Below, piece by piece: positions 1-6,920 of a stretch of DNA of 7,099 nucleotides. Origin of the DNA: Bacteroidia bacterium. GTDB taxonomy: Bacteria; Bacteroidota; Bacteroidia; JABEUT01. The notes under the pieces are model-generated. The model had not been told where the DNA came from. It searched no databases and was given only the letters and a program-made list of their open reading frames with translations. A program made the translations under genes and the position numbers. Location: NCBI GenBank assembly GCA_013044305.1, contig JABEUT010000149.1:1-7099 (forward strand), given 5' to 3'. Positions within the stretch are counted from its first letter, which is position 1. Each line of letters opens with the position of its first letter.

Positions 1-99
1 ATTGCCCGAAATTGTGAACAAGCGCTGCGCGGGGTATTTTTCGAGCAATTCCAAGGCTATTGCCTCTAATTCGTCTTCTTTATTAACAATCCACTCCAC
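1..99 (-). CDS. tsaE: TsaE, t6A tRNA modification ATPase (N-terminal fragment, runs off left edge)
   Basis: Only the first 33 codons are present; the rest lies beyond the left edge. The fragment begins MEWIVNKEDELEAIA and ends ...RLFTISGN. That is the usual TsaE layout: a short amphipathic region, then a beta strand leading into the Walker A P-loop (GxxGAGKT). The window stops just as that loop begins, so the catalytic motif cannot be verified. The start is GTG at 97-99: an in-frame TAA lies two codons upstream, and the MEWIV opening resembles Bacteroidetes TsaE proteins as I remember them. TsaE is the small ATPase that works with TsaB and TsaD to put threonylcarbamoyl on A37 of ANN-decoding tRNAs, in the cytoplasm. 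It follows porX by 134 bp on the same strand. I recall porX-tsaE linkage in other Bacteroidetes, which supports the call. No convincing promoter or terminator is visible in the gap. Confidence 0.82.
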   Translation of the reverse strand, partial: MEWIVNKEDELEAIALELLEKYPAQRLFTISGN

Positions 100-233
100 A
101 GGTTATGCCGATATGAGATTAAAGAGACGAAGTTAGTCATTTTTCCGTTTAAGTCAAATACAAGGCTGTTGGGAGCCGCAGTTCATGCTTTCGGCGTAGC
201 TGTCTCCTCCCCTGTATTCCTATCCTTAACGCA

Positions 234-1793
234 CTATCGGGGCGAAAGCACCACCAATGGTATGATCATTTCTTCGAGGGAGATTCCCCCATGCTGGAAG
301 GTATTCTTATAATAATTGACGAAGTAATTATAATTGTTCGGATAGGCGAAAAACTTGTTTTCCTTTACGAATACAAAGACTGAACTGACATGCTGCCTCG
401 GCAGATATGCATCGGCAGGGTTTTTCACCAAAAAGACGTCTTTTGCCTGATAAGTTAAGCTTTTGCCCTGCTTATACCTCAAATTGGTGTTGGTGTTTTT
501 ATCGCCTATTATCTTGGATGGATCGGTAACCTTTATCGTGCCGTGGTCTGTTGTAATAATCAACTTTGACTTGCTTGCAGCTATTGCCTTAAGTATGTCG
601 TGGAGCGGGGAGTGCCTGAACCATGATACGGTAAGTGAACGGTAAGCTGCGTCGTCGCTGGCAAGTTCGCGTATCACCTCCATTTCGGTGCGGGCATGCG
701 ACAGCATATCCACAAAGTTATAGACTATTACATTTAGTTTGTTGCCGGCAAGGGTATGAATGGATTCAGCAAGTCTTTTCCCAGTTTCATGATTGGTAAC
801 CTTATTATAGGAGAACTTAATGCTTTTCCCCAGTCTTTTAAGCTGGGCTGCAAGCAATTCTTCCTCGTGCATATTTTTGCCTCCCTCCTCTTCGTCGTTT
901 AACCATAATGTCGGGTGAAGCCTTTCAATTTCGGCGGGCATCAACCCTGCAAAAATGGCATTGCGCGCATACTGGGTGCATGTGGGCAGTATGGCATAGT
1001 AGGAATCTTCCGATTCGGTTTTAAAGGATTCTTCAATAATAGGCTGTAGCACCTTCCATTGGTCAAGCCGCAGGTTATCTATCAAAATCATATAGGTTGT
1101 TCCGGCATCCTTTTCCACTAAGGGTAGAATCCTGCTTTTCATTATTGTATGCGACATAACAGGCACATCGGCTGTTTTGGGATGAAGCCAGTCGAGATAA
1201 GTCTTTTCTACGAATTTGGCAAAAATGTTGTTGGCTTCGGCTTTTTGCATCAGAAACACCTCCTTCATGCTTGAATCGCCGCCCGAACGCTCCAGCTCCA
1301 GCTCCCAATAGATAAGTTTTTTATACACATCGTTCCATTCAAGGTAATTGAGGTTACCGCCGAGCGTCATGCCTATGTTCCGGAAATCCTGCTGGTATTT
1401 GCTTGTGGTTTTTTCACTTATAAGCCTGTTCTTATCAATGTTCTTTTTGATGGAGAGCAATATCTGACCCGGGTTCACAGGCTTTATCAGGTAATCGGAT
1501 ATTTTGGAGCCAATGGCATCGTCCATTATTGTCTCTTCTTCGCTTTTGGTAATCATTACAACGGGCACGCCCTGATTTATTTTCTTAATCTTTCCTAAGG
1601 TTTCCAGGCCGGATATGCCGGGCATGTTCTCATCCAAAAAAACAATATCGTAGTTGTCCTTCCCGAATTCCTCAACCGCATCGTTGCCGTTTGTAACGGC
1701 CTTTACATCATATCCTTTTTCCTGAAGATATAGCAGGTGGGGCTTCAAAAGATCAATCTCGTCGTCCGCCCAAAGGATGTTTATTTTGCTCAT
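234..1793 (-). CDS. porX: PorX, response regulator with PglZ effector domain (type IX secretion control)
   Basis: The protein has 519 residues, about the length of known PorX proteins. Residues 1-120 are a CheY-like receiver: acidic pair D10/D11, phospho-acceptor D54 in VFLDENMPG, T82 and K104 in LIKP. Residues from about 200 to 519 form a PglZ domain of the alkaline phosphatase superfamily. Metal-site candidates there are D239 (LIDNLR), T271 (LPTCTQ, probable nucleophile), D362 and H366 (VDMLSH), D416/H417 (TTDHG) and H501 (QHGG). In the family, PorX acts with the sensor kinase PorY to control type IX secretion genes, and its PglZ domain has been reported to cleave oligonucleotides. No PorY is in this window. 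The frame stays open for 65 more codons upstream, but the ATG at 1793 starts exactly at the receiver fold (MSKINILWADDE), so I chose it. There is no Shine-Dalgarno; the leader carries a heptamer array. tsaE follows. Confidence 0.95.
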   Translation of the reverse strand: MSKINILWADDEIDLLKPHLLYLQEKGYDVKAVTNGNDAVEEFGKDNYDIVFLDENMPGISGLETLGKIKKINQGVPVVMITKSEEETIMDDAIGSKISDYLIKPVNPGQILLSIKKNIDKNRLISEKTTSKYQQDFRNIGMTLGGNLNYLEWNDVYKKLIYWELELERSGGDSSMKEVFLMQKAEANNIFAKFVEKTYLDWLHPKTADVPVMSHTIMKSRILPLVEKDAGTTYMILIDNLRLDQWKVLQPIIEESFKTESEDSYYAILPTCTQYARNAIFAGLMPAEIERLHPTLWLNDEEEGGKNMHEEELLAAQLKRLGKSIKFSYNKVTNHETGKRLAESIHTLAGNKLNVIVYNFVDMLSHARTEMEVIRELASDDAAYRSLTVSWFRHSPLHDILKAIAASKSKLIITTDHGTIKVTDPSKIIGDKNTNTNLRYKQGKSLTYQAKDVFLVKNPADAYLPRQHVSSVFVFVKENKFFAYPNNYNYFVNYYKNTFQHGGISLEEMIIPLVVLSPR

Positions 1794-1799
1794 TATATT

Positions 1800-1827
1800 G
1801 ATTAGTGGATAGTGGATAGTGATTAGT
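1800..1827 (-). repeat. Four tandem 7-bp repeats directly upstream of the porX start codon
   Basis: Read on the + strand, four heptamers lie end to end: GATTAGT, GGATAGT, GGATAGT, GATTAGT (consensus GRWTAGT). On the coding (minus) strand these are ACTAATC and ACTATCC units. The array ends 6 nt before the porX ATG, so it fills the place where a ribosome-binding site would normally be. It is 28 bp long and exact to the consensus. It may be a microsatellite-like short tandem repeat able to change copy number, or an A/C-rich, unstructured leader that helps initiation. The sequence alone cannot distinguish these. Confidence 0.85.
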
Positions 1828-1868
1828 TCGGAATCAAATCTTATATTTTGTCGTTCCTGCGTTCTATA

Positions 1869-1876
1869 CAAAGATA
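1869..1876 (-). promoter_or_regulatory. Candidate -7 promoter element for porX
   Basis: The minus strand reads TATCTTTG, matching the Bacteroidetes -7 consensus TAnnTTTG at every fixed position. It lies 75 nt upstream of the porX ATG, a plausible leader length. No TTG or TTTG -33 element is present at the expected 17-23 bp spacing, so the promoter may be weak or need an activator. A small palindrome sits just upstream of it. Confidence 0.4.
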
Positions 1877-1879
1877 ACG

Positions 1880-1896
1880 TAAAGCGGCAGGCTTTA
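1880..1896. repeat. 6-bp inverted repeat in the porX promoter region (possible operator)
   Basis: The arms TAAAGC and GCTTTA are perfect complements around a 5-nt centre (GGCAG). The repeat begins 3 bp upstream of the candidate -7 box, within the spacer between -7 and -33. That is a usual place for a regulator site. It could also be chance: a 6-bp palindrome is not rare. Confidence 0.3.
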
Positions 1897-1970
1897 TTTG
1901 AAAATGCTTGTGAAAAATTGTTAAAGCCAGATTTAGGCGGAAGGTTATTTTTATACCCGCTTCGCCAATG

Positions 1971-2004
1971 AGGCACTCCTGCCGACATATATAACGGAGT
2001 GCCT
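1971..2004 (-). terminator. 9-bp perfect inverted repeat after the SpoIIE phosphatase gene (possible terminator hairpin)
   Basis: The arms AGGCACTCC (1971-1979) and GGAGTGCCT (1996-2004) are perfectly complementary around a 16-nt loop. The structure lies about 36 nt beyond the phosphatase stop codon and about 95 nt upstream of the porX -7 box, which suits a transcription end point. No run of T follows immediately on the minus strand (only an A/T-rich stretch some 20 nt further on), so it is not a textbook intrinsic terminator. A protein-binding site or mRNA-stabilising hairpin is also possible. Confidence 0.35.
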
Positions 2005-2039
2005 TACATATAAAGACTCCACTTTCATTTATTGCCCGA

Positions 2040-3293
2040 CTATTTCCTATTCCCGCCGAGTATCCTGCAAGCCAGCAGGGTGATATCATCCACATACTCC
2101 TTGCGTCCTTTGAATTCAACCAGTGTCTTAAGTACGCTCTGGTTTATTTCCTTTGCATCCCTGTTAAGGCTGATATCGTCTGCAAACAGATCGGTGAGCC
2201 TTTCTACTCCGAACTCCTCATTTTTTTCGTTCTCCAATTCGATCACCCCGTCGGTATAGGAAAGCAGCACCACGGGCGGCGCAAGGGTTAAAATACCTTC
2301 CTTAAGCGCAGGCAGTTCGGGCAACATTCCAAGAGCAGGGCATCCTGATTTTAACTGTACTATGGTTTCCTCCATGTGTAGCAGCGGCGGGTAGTGCCCT
2401 GCGTTTACATAGTGCAGGGCGTGTGTAAGCGTATTGTATTTTGCGATAAAAAAAGTAATGAAACTTTCCCCTCTTGCCGTTTGAATTACCTTTTTGTTTA
2501 GCCGTACAACCAGATCAGACAACGATGATGTTTGCTCAATAAGTGCATGCAGGTTAGCCTGAAAATTGCTCATGAGCAGGGCGGCGGCAATGCCTTTGCC
2601 GGAAACATCGGCTATGCAAATGGCAAATTCACTTTCGTCAATCGGTATATAATCAAAATAGTCGCCCGATATCTGATGAAAAGGAATATAGGATGCCGCA
2701 ATATCCAGTTCTTCCGTATGAGGCAGCGAGGCCGGCAGCAGTATTGCCTGTATTTCTTTTGCAAGTTCGAGTTCCCGTTGTATTACAGCCTGCTTTATGC
2801 TTTCCTTTGCCAGTTTTTTATTCTCAATAGCCACCACAAGTAAATTGGTAAGCGTTTGAATAAAGGGCAGATGTTTTATGGCAGGGCTTATGCCCAGGCT
2901 TTCTTCATTCAGATCGCCGAGAAAAACGTAGGCCAGGGGCATATTCTTGTGGTACACGGGAATGATTATTTCAAAGCTTTCATTCTTCAGCCACATATCG
3001 CGTGATAAGGTTTTTATTTCCCGCTCATCGGTAAACGTTTTGGCTTTTTCCAGCACGCCGGCAAGGCGGTCTTCACGCACTCCGTAATGTAACAGGCATT
3101 TCCAGGTACCGTCGTATTGCAACAGCATCAGCTTGCCTATAAACAATTTATGCTGAAGAACGTCGCGGTAAATTTTGAGCAGCTCCGGTATCTTGGTGTT
3201 CAGGTTGATGCTCTTGGTAAGTTCGAGCAACGACTCCAGCTTGATATCGGCTATACGTAAACGTTTATTTGAAGAACCGTGTTGTTCGGGCAT
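2040..3293 (-). CDS. SpoIIE/RsbU-type PP2C serine phosphatase with N-terminal GAF-like domain
   Basis: The protein has 417 residues. Residues about 15-155 look like a divergent GAF-type sensor domain. Residues about 155-185 are a charged helix (KLAKESIKQAVIQRELELAK), the linker usual before this phosphatase type. From about 185 the SpoIIE fold carries the PP2C metal motifs: GDYFD (D211, D214), IADVSGKG (D229), NAGHYPP (297-303), SYTDGVIE (D348) and EYVDDITLL (D402/D403). All expected acidic residues are present, so it should be active. Relatives dephosphorylate STAS-domain anti-sigma-factor antagonists in partner-switching pathways; no STAS protein or kinase gene is here, so the substrate is unknown. 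No membrane segment is visible, so it is probably cytoplasmic. The ATG lies 38 bp after the ABM gene with no promoter in the gap, which suggests co-transcription. porX follows after 246 bp. Confidence 0.93.
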   Translation of the reverse strand: MPEQHGSSNKRLRIADIKLESLLELTKSINLNTKIPELLKIYRDVLQHKLFIGKLMLLQYDGTWKCLLHYGVREDRLAGVLEKAKTFTDEREIKTLSRDMWLKNESFEIIIPVYHKNMPLAYVFLGDLNEESLGISPAIKHLPFIQTLTNLLVVAIENKKLAKESIKQAVIQRELELAKEIQAILLPASLPHTEELDIAASYIPFHQISGDYFDYIPIDESEFAICIADVSGKGIAAALLMSNFQANLHALIEQTSSLSDLVVRLNKKVIQTARGESFITFFIAKYNTLTHALHYVNAGHYPPLLHMEETIVQLKSGCPALGMLPELPALKEGILTLAPPVVLLSYTDGVIELENEKNEEFGVERLTDLFADDISLNRDAKEINQSVLKTLVEFKGRKEYVDDITLLACRILGGNRK

Positions 3294-3331
3294 AATTAAA
3301 GATGCAGCATAATCAGATTAAAATATCCCGT

Positions 3332-3622
3332 TTAGTATTCATAGCCTGTTACACTCCATGCCTCCGCCTTGTTCCGGAACAAAGGCTTTGTTTTCGCCCA
3401 GGTATCTTTGAACAGTTGGGATTTACGATACTTTTCCAAACACTCGGCTGATTCCCATTTGCTGTGTGTAAAAAAAATATTTTTCTGATCAATACCGTTC
3501 AGTAATTCAAGACCCATACATCCTTCCATCCCTAATATTTTGGTGCGGGAAGCTGCAAAAACTTCCAGAAAAATATTTACTTTTTCCGGTTCAAATTCCA
3601 TTTTAACAAGGCGTATCAGCAT
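3332..3622 (-). CDS. Small ABM-fold (antibiotic biosynthesis monooxygenase-like) protein
   Basis: The protein has 96 residues, the usual size of single-domain ABM proteins, which form a dimeric ferredoxin-like alpha+beta barrel. Visible family features are the opening strand MLIRLVKMEF, a helix ending before GMEGCMGLELL (the G-C-x-x-L-E-L turn into the second strand), the strand IFFTHSKWES and the helix ECLEKYRKSQLFKDTW, ending in KAEAWSV. Despite the family name, most bacterial members are not shown to make antibiotics; some act on quinones, haem or small aldehydes, and many have no known role. I would not assign a substrate. The first ATG is used because the N-terminal strand needs it; the leader is A/T-rich without Shine-Dalgarno. 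It sits 93 bp after acn, which ends in tandem stops (TGA TAA), and 38 bp before the SpoIIE phosphatase gene, probably in one transcript with it. Confidence 0.85.
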   Translation of the reverse strand: MLIRLVKMEFEPEKVNIFLEVFAASRTKILGMEGCMGLELLNGIDQKNIFFTHSKWESAECLEKYRKSQLFKDTWAKTKPLFRNKAEAWSVTGYEY

Positions 3623-3715
3623 AATGAAATAATTGCAATTTCAAACTAAACGGCACCATAAAACCGAAAGATGCATTCGTCGGGCAGCAGCCGTGGTCCG
3701 CCTGTTCACTTTTTA

Positions 3716-5971
3716 TCAGCTCCTGATAAGATTGAGTGCGCCGCCTACCTTAAACCACTTTATCTGCTGTTCGTTGTATGAGTGGTTCACCTTTATTTCA
3801 TCACGGCTTCCGTCCTTATGATTCAGTATTACGGCAAGCTGTACACCGGGCTTAAACGAGGTGAGTCCTGCAACATCAATGGCATCGTCCTCCTGCACCT
3901 TGTCGTAATCGGCTTTGTTGGCAAAAGTAAGGGCAAGCATTCCCTGCTTTTTCAGGTTTGTTTCGTGTATGCGTGCAAATGATTTTACAAGAATAACCCG
4001 TACACCCAGAAAGCGCGGTTCCATGGCTGCGTGTTCGCGTGAACTGCCTTCGCCATAGTTTTCGTCGCCCACCACTATTGAACCCAAATGGGCGGCCTTG
4101 TAGGCCCTTTGCACCTTTGGCACCGAATCATACTTGCCGTCCAATTGATTTTTTACCGAATCGGTCTTGCCATTGAAGAAATTTATGGCTCCAATGAGCA
4201 TATTATTGGAAATATTGTCGAGATGCCCTCTAAATTTCAGCCAAGGCCCTGCCATGGATATATGGTCGGTAGTGCATTTGCCTTTTGCTTTTATAAGGAG
4301 TTTAAGTCCTTTCAGATCGGTACCTTCCCAGGGTGCGAAGGGAGCCAGAAGCTGAAGCCTTTGCGAATCGGGCGCCACAATCACCTTTACTTCGCTGCCG
4401 TTGGCCGCCGGTTCCTGATAGCCACTTTCCTTTACTTCAAATCCCTTTGAAGGAAGTTCAATACCAATGGGCTCGGCAAGTTTTACTTTTTCTCCTTTGT
4501 CATTTACGAGTTCATCGGTCAGCGGGTTAAAGGTAAGGCTGCCTGCAAGAGCCAGAGCCGTTACTATTTCCGGCGAAGCCACAAAGGCATGGGTGTTGGG
4601 GTTTCCGTCGTTCCGTTTTGCAAAATTCCTGTTGAAAGAAGTAATGATGGAGTTCTTTTTTGCCGGATCTTTGGTATGGCGGGCCCATTGGCCGATACAG
4701 GGACCGCAGGCATTGGCAAGTATCACTCCTCCCATTCTGTCAAACCATTGCAGGTAACCGTCTCTTTCAACGGTAAACCGCACCTGTTCGGATCCTGGGG
4801 TAATGGTGTACTCCGATTTGGCTTTCAGGTTATGCTCGGCCGCAAACTTAGCTATAGAAGCAGCCCGTGAAATATCTTCATAGGAAGAGTTGGTACATGA
4901 GCCTATCAGGGCTATTTCCAATTCCGCCGGCCAGCCGTTGTCTTTAATCGCCTGGGCAAATTTGGATATTGGCCATGCCAGGTCGGGTGTATAGGGTCCG
5001 TTCACATGGGGTTCCAACTCCGAGAGGTTGATCTCAATAACCTGATCAAAATACTTCGCTGGGTTTTCATAAACTTCCTTATCGCCGCGTAGTTGTTCTT
5101 TTATCTTGTCGGCTTCCGCGGCGAGTTCTTTCCTTCCGGTGCTGGCCAAATATTCACCCATCTTGCCGTCGTAACTGAATATGGAAGTTGTGGCTCCTAT
5201 TTCGGCTCCCATGTTGCAGATTGTTCCTTTACCTGTAGCGGATATGGTTTCGGCTCCGGGCCCGAAATACTCAAGTATCCTGTCTGTTCCTCCCTTTACG
5301 GTTAGTATTCCTGCCACCTTAAGTATTACATCTTTCGCCGAAGCCCATCCGTTAAGTTTGCCTGTAAGCTTAACACCTATCAGTTGCGGAAACTTAAGTT
5401 CCCATGGCAGGCCGGCCATAACGTCGCAGGCATCGGCTCCGCCTACGCCAATAGCAACCATTCCTAGTCCGCCGGCATTAGGTGTATGCGAATCGGTTCC
5501 TATCATCATTCCGCCGGGGAATGCGTAGTTTTCCAATATTACCTGATGAATGATACCTGCGCCCGGTTTCCAAAAGCCTATTCCGTATTTGCTGGAGACA
5601 GAGGAGAGGAAATCATACACTTCCTTATTCTTCACCACGGCAGTTTCCAAATCCTTTTTGGCGCCCGCATCGGCCAGTATAAGGTGGTCGCAGTGCACGG
5701 TGCTCGGCACAGCCACTTTGGGTCTGCCTGCCTGCATAAATTGCAGCAGGCCCATTTGTGCGGTTGCATCCTGCATGGCCACCCTGTCGGGCTGAAAGTC
5801 GACATAATCGGAGCCTCTTTTGTAAGAAGTAAGCTGCATGGTTTTGTCCAAATGCGAATAAAGTATTTTTTCGGTAAGTGTAAGGGGCCTGCCGAGGGTT
5901 TTGCGGACCTTTTCAATTTTTTCAGGCATACCGGAGTATACCTTCCTTATCATGTCAATATCAAATGTCAT
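3716..5971 (-). CDS. acn: Aconitate hydratase (mitochondrial-like type)
   Basis: This 751-residue protein interconverts citrate and isocitrate in the citric acid cycle, in the cytoplasm, using a [4Fe-4S] cluster. The cluster ligands are visible: C359 in IGSCTNSSYED, and C422 and C425 in ACGPCIG. Other active-site motifs are VPSTVHCDHL (H93, D95, H96), GTDSHT (D160, H162), NRNFAKRNDG (R448, R453), CTTDHIS (D569, H570) and GEGSSREHAA (S643-H647). Domains 1-3 cover about residues 1-500 and the swivelling C-terminal domain about 530-751; it is full length with no break. The sequence is of the mitochondrial ACO2-like type, described in Bacteroides as acnA, rather than the longer IRP1-like AcnA or AcnB of Escherichia coli. 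The start fits the family's N-terminus (MTFDIDMIRKVY). msrA lies upstream across 171 bp containing a candidate promoter, so acn probably has its own transcript. Confidence 0.97.
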   Translation of the reverse strand: MTFDIDMIRKVYSGMPEKIEKVRKTLGRPLTLTEKILYSHLDKTMQLTSYKRGSDYVDFQPDRVAMQDATAQMGLLQFMQAGRPKVAVPSTVHCDHLILADAGAKKDLETAVVKNKEVYDFLSSVSSKYGIGFWKPGAGIIHQVILENYAFPGGMMIGTDSHTPNAGGLGMVAIGVGGADACDVMAGLPWELKFPQLIGVKLTGKLNGWASAKDVILKVAGILTVKGGTDRILEYFGPGAETISATGKGTICNMGAEIGATTSIFSYDGKMGEYLASTGRKELAAEADKIKEQLRGDKEVYENPAKYFDQVIEINLSELEPHVNGPYTPDLAWPISKFAQAIKDNGWPAELEIALIGSCTNSSYEDISRAASIAKFAAEHNLKAKSEYTITPGSEQVRFTVERDGYLQWFDRMGGVILANACGPCIGQWARHTKDPAKKNSIITSFNRNFAKRNDGNPNTHAFVASPEIVTALALAGSLTFNPLTDELVNDKGEKVKLAEPIGIELPSKGFEVKESGYQEPAANGSEVKVIVAPDSQRLQLLAPFAPWEGTDLKGLKLLIKAKGKCTTDHISMAGPWLKFRGHLDNISNNMLIGAINFFNGKTDSVKNQLDGKYDSVPKVQRAYKAAHLGSIVVGDENYGEGSSREHAAMEPRFLGVRVILVKSFARIHETNLKKQGMLALTFANKADYDKVQEDDAIDVAGLTSFKPGVQLAVILNHKDGSRDEIKVNHSYNEQQIKWFKVGGALNLIRS

Positions 5972-6055
5972 AATTCAAATTGCGTTTTATGGGTTAATAC
6001 AATGGTGAATAAGTTTAGCCTGTACGCTTATACTATAATAAGGAAACAGGGCAGG

Positions 6056-6082
6056 CAAAGGTAAATAAAGTTTGTTGTTCAA
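6056..6082 (-). promoter_or_regulatory. Candidate acn promoter (TACCTTTG -7, weak -33)
   Basis: The minus strand has TACCTTTG at 6056-6063, an exact match to the Bacteroidetes -7 consensus TAnnTTTG, 84 nt upstream of the acn ATG. A TTG (6080-6082) sits 16 bp further upstream, slightly closer than the usual 17-23 bp. This supports acn being transcribed separately from msrA. Confidence 0.45.
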
Positions 6083-6111
6083 CCGATTAAAATTTATCCT
6101 TAAAACCGGCG

Positions 6112-6142
6112 AAAAAAACTACATTCAGTTATCAGGCAATGT
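6112..6142 (-). terminator. Weak candidate terminator after msrA
   Basis: Directly after the msrA stop, the minus strand has ACATT, a 12-nt loop, and AATGT, followed two bases later by seven T (6112-6118 on the + strand as A). The T-run is convincing but the stem is only 5 bp and A/T-rich, so termination would be inefficient at best. Confidence 0.25.
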
Positions 6143-6781
6143 TTACCTGAATCTGTCTGTGTATTTATGGCAGTAAGGGGTTGTACCCTCCCTGTCGTAA
6201 TGGTGTTCGTGGTATTCCTCCGCTTGCCAGAAGGTGGTTGCAGGCAGGAGGCGGGTGGCTATTTTATATCCTTTTACTTCAAGCAGAGCGATAAGCTTTT
6301 CAGCAATCTGTTTCTGGTTGCTGTCGGCATAAAAAACAACAGACATGTACTGCTGTCCGATATCCGGTCCCTGTCCGTCGGTTTGTGTCGGATCATGAAT
6401 ATCAAAAAACAGCTTGGCCATGGTCTCATAATTGGTAATTCGGGTATCAAATACCACTTTTATGGTTTCATAATGTCCAGTGGTATGGCTGCAAACCTGT
6501 TCGTAAGTGGGGTTATTGGTATGCCCGCCCATGTATCCTACTTTGGTGTCGATTACACCCTTGGCTTTCTCGAAATAGTATTGTGTTCCCCAGAAGCATC
6601 CTCCGGCAAAGTATGCAGTTTGGGTATGTTGGGCTGAATCAGAATTTTTATCCATATTAAATTGTGTTTTGACAGAGTCGTTGTTGCCCTCCTCCCCTGC
6701 TCTGCTGTTGCCACGGTTGGTGCAATTTACATTCGTCCCGAATATGAGCAATACACCAATGGAAATGAAGGAAGGTTTCAT
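6143..6781 (-). CDS. msrA: Peptide methionine (S)-S-oxide reductase MsrA, probably exported
   Basis: MsrA reduces the S-epimer of methionine sulfoxide in oxidised proteins. The catalytic motif GCFWG is at residues 61-65 with nucleophile C62. Other family motifs are VGYMGGHTNNPTYEQVCSHTTGHYE (residues 81-105, with E105), DPTQ (130-133) followed by GPDIGQQYMSVVF, and AEEYHEHHY (187-195). C204 near the C-terminus is a candidate resolving cysteine. The protein has 212 residues; about 55 precede the core. They start with K2, a hydrophobic run (FISIGVLLIFG) and C20, followed by a polar linker. This suggests a lipoprotein signal, although NVNC is a poor lipobox, so lipidation is uncertain. A second in-frame ATG at 6655 (M43) would give a 170-residue cytoplasmic form. 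I prefer the longer start because the signal-like N-terminus is coherent and a good promoter lies 45 nt before it. Confidence 0.95.
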   Translation of the reverse strand: MKPSFISIGVLLIFGTNVNCTNRGNSRAGEEGNNDSVKTQFNMDKNSDSAQHTQTAYFAGGCFWGTQYYFEKAKGVIDTKVGYMGGHTNNPTYEQVCSHTTGHYETIKVVFDTRITNYETMAKLFFDIHDPTQTDGQGPDIGQQYMSVVFYADSNQKQIAEKLIALLEVKGYKIATRLLPATTFWQAEEYHEHHYDREGTTPYCHKYTDRFR

Positions 6782-6826
6782 TTTGGGCAGCAGGTTAGGA
6801 TTGAAAAACGTGAATTATAAGGTTCT

Positions 6827-6858
6827 CAAATTTAAGAAAAATCTGAATACGGACTCAA
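6827..6858 (-). promoter_or_regulatory. Candidate msrA promoter (TTG-N21-TAAATTTG)
   Basis: The minus strand has a -33 TTG (6856-6858), 21 bp, then TAAATTTG (6827-6834). The -7 box matches TAnnTTTG exactly, and the spacing falls within the 17-23 bp usual for Bacteroidetes primary-sigma promoters. It lies 45 nt upstream of the longer msrA ATG. It is the best promoter candidate in the window. Confidence 0.55.
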
Positions 6859-6920
6859 TGACTAAATCGCCGGGAATGATTCAGATTGAAATTAATTTTA
6901 AGGATGCATTATTATCTTTC

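Noticed and set aside
155..177. TGTATTTG as a tsaE promoter and the GGCT/AGCC hairpin as a porX terminator
   Set aside because: The -7 candidate misses a fixed base and lacks a -33 partner. The hairpin stem is only 4 bp and the following T-rich stretch is interrupted.
1794..1988. 65-codon in-frame N-terminal extension of porX
   Set aside because: The receiver domain starts exactly at the ATG at 1793. The extension has no domain-like character and would run through the candidate promoter and the heptamer array.
2532..2843. 103-codon + strand open frame inside the SpoIIE phosphatase gene
   Set aside because: It is antisense to the conserved phosphatase core and shows no domain or motif.
3631..3640. 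AATTGCAATT palindrome just upstream of the ABM start
   Set aside because: Ten-base A/T-rich palindromes arise readily by chance in A/T-rich leaders, and nothing nearby indicates an operator.
3642..3649. TTAGTTTG (minus strand) as a -7 box for the ABM gene
   Set aside because: It differs from TAnnTTTG at one fixed base, has no -33 element, and would leave a leader of only about 13 nt.
4088..4757. Several + strand open frames (62-120 codons) inside acn
   Set aside because: All are antisense to aconitase domain 3-4 codons, have no recognisable motifs, and overlap each other in different frames.
5486..6064. 192-codon open frame on the + strand antisense to the acn start region
   Set aside because: It overlaps the conserved aconitase coding sequence and its composition mirrors the opposite strand. 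A long antisense open frame over a highly expressed-type gene is a common shadow.
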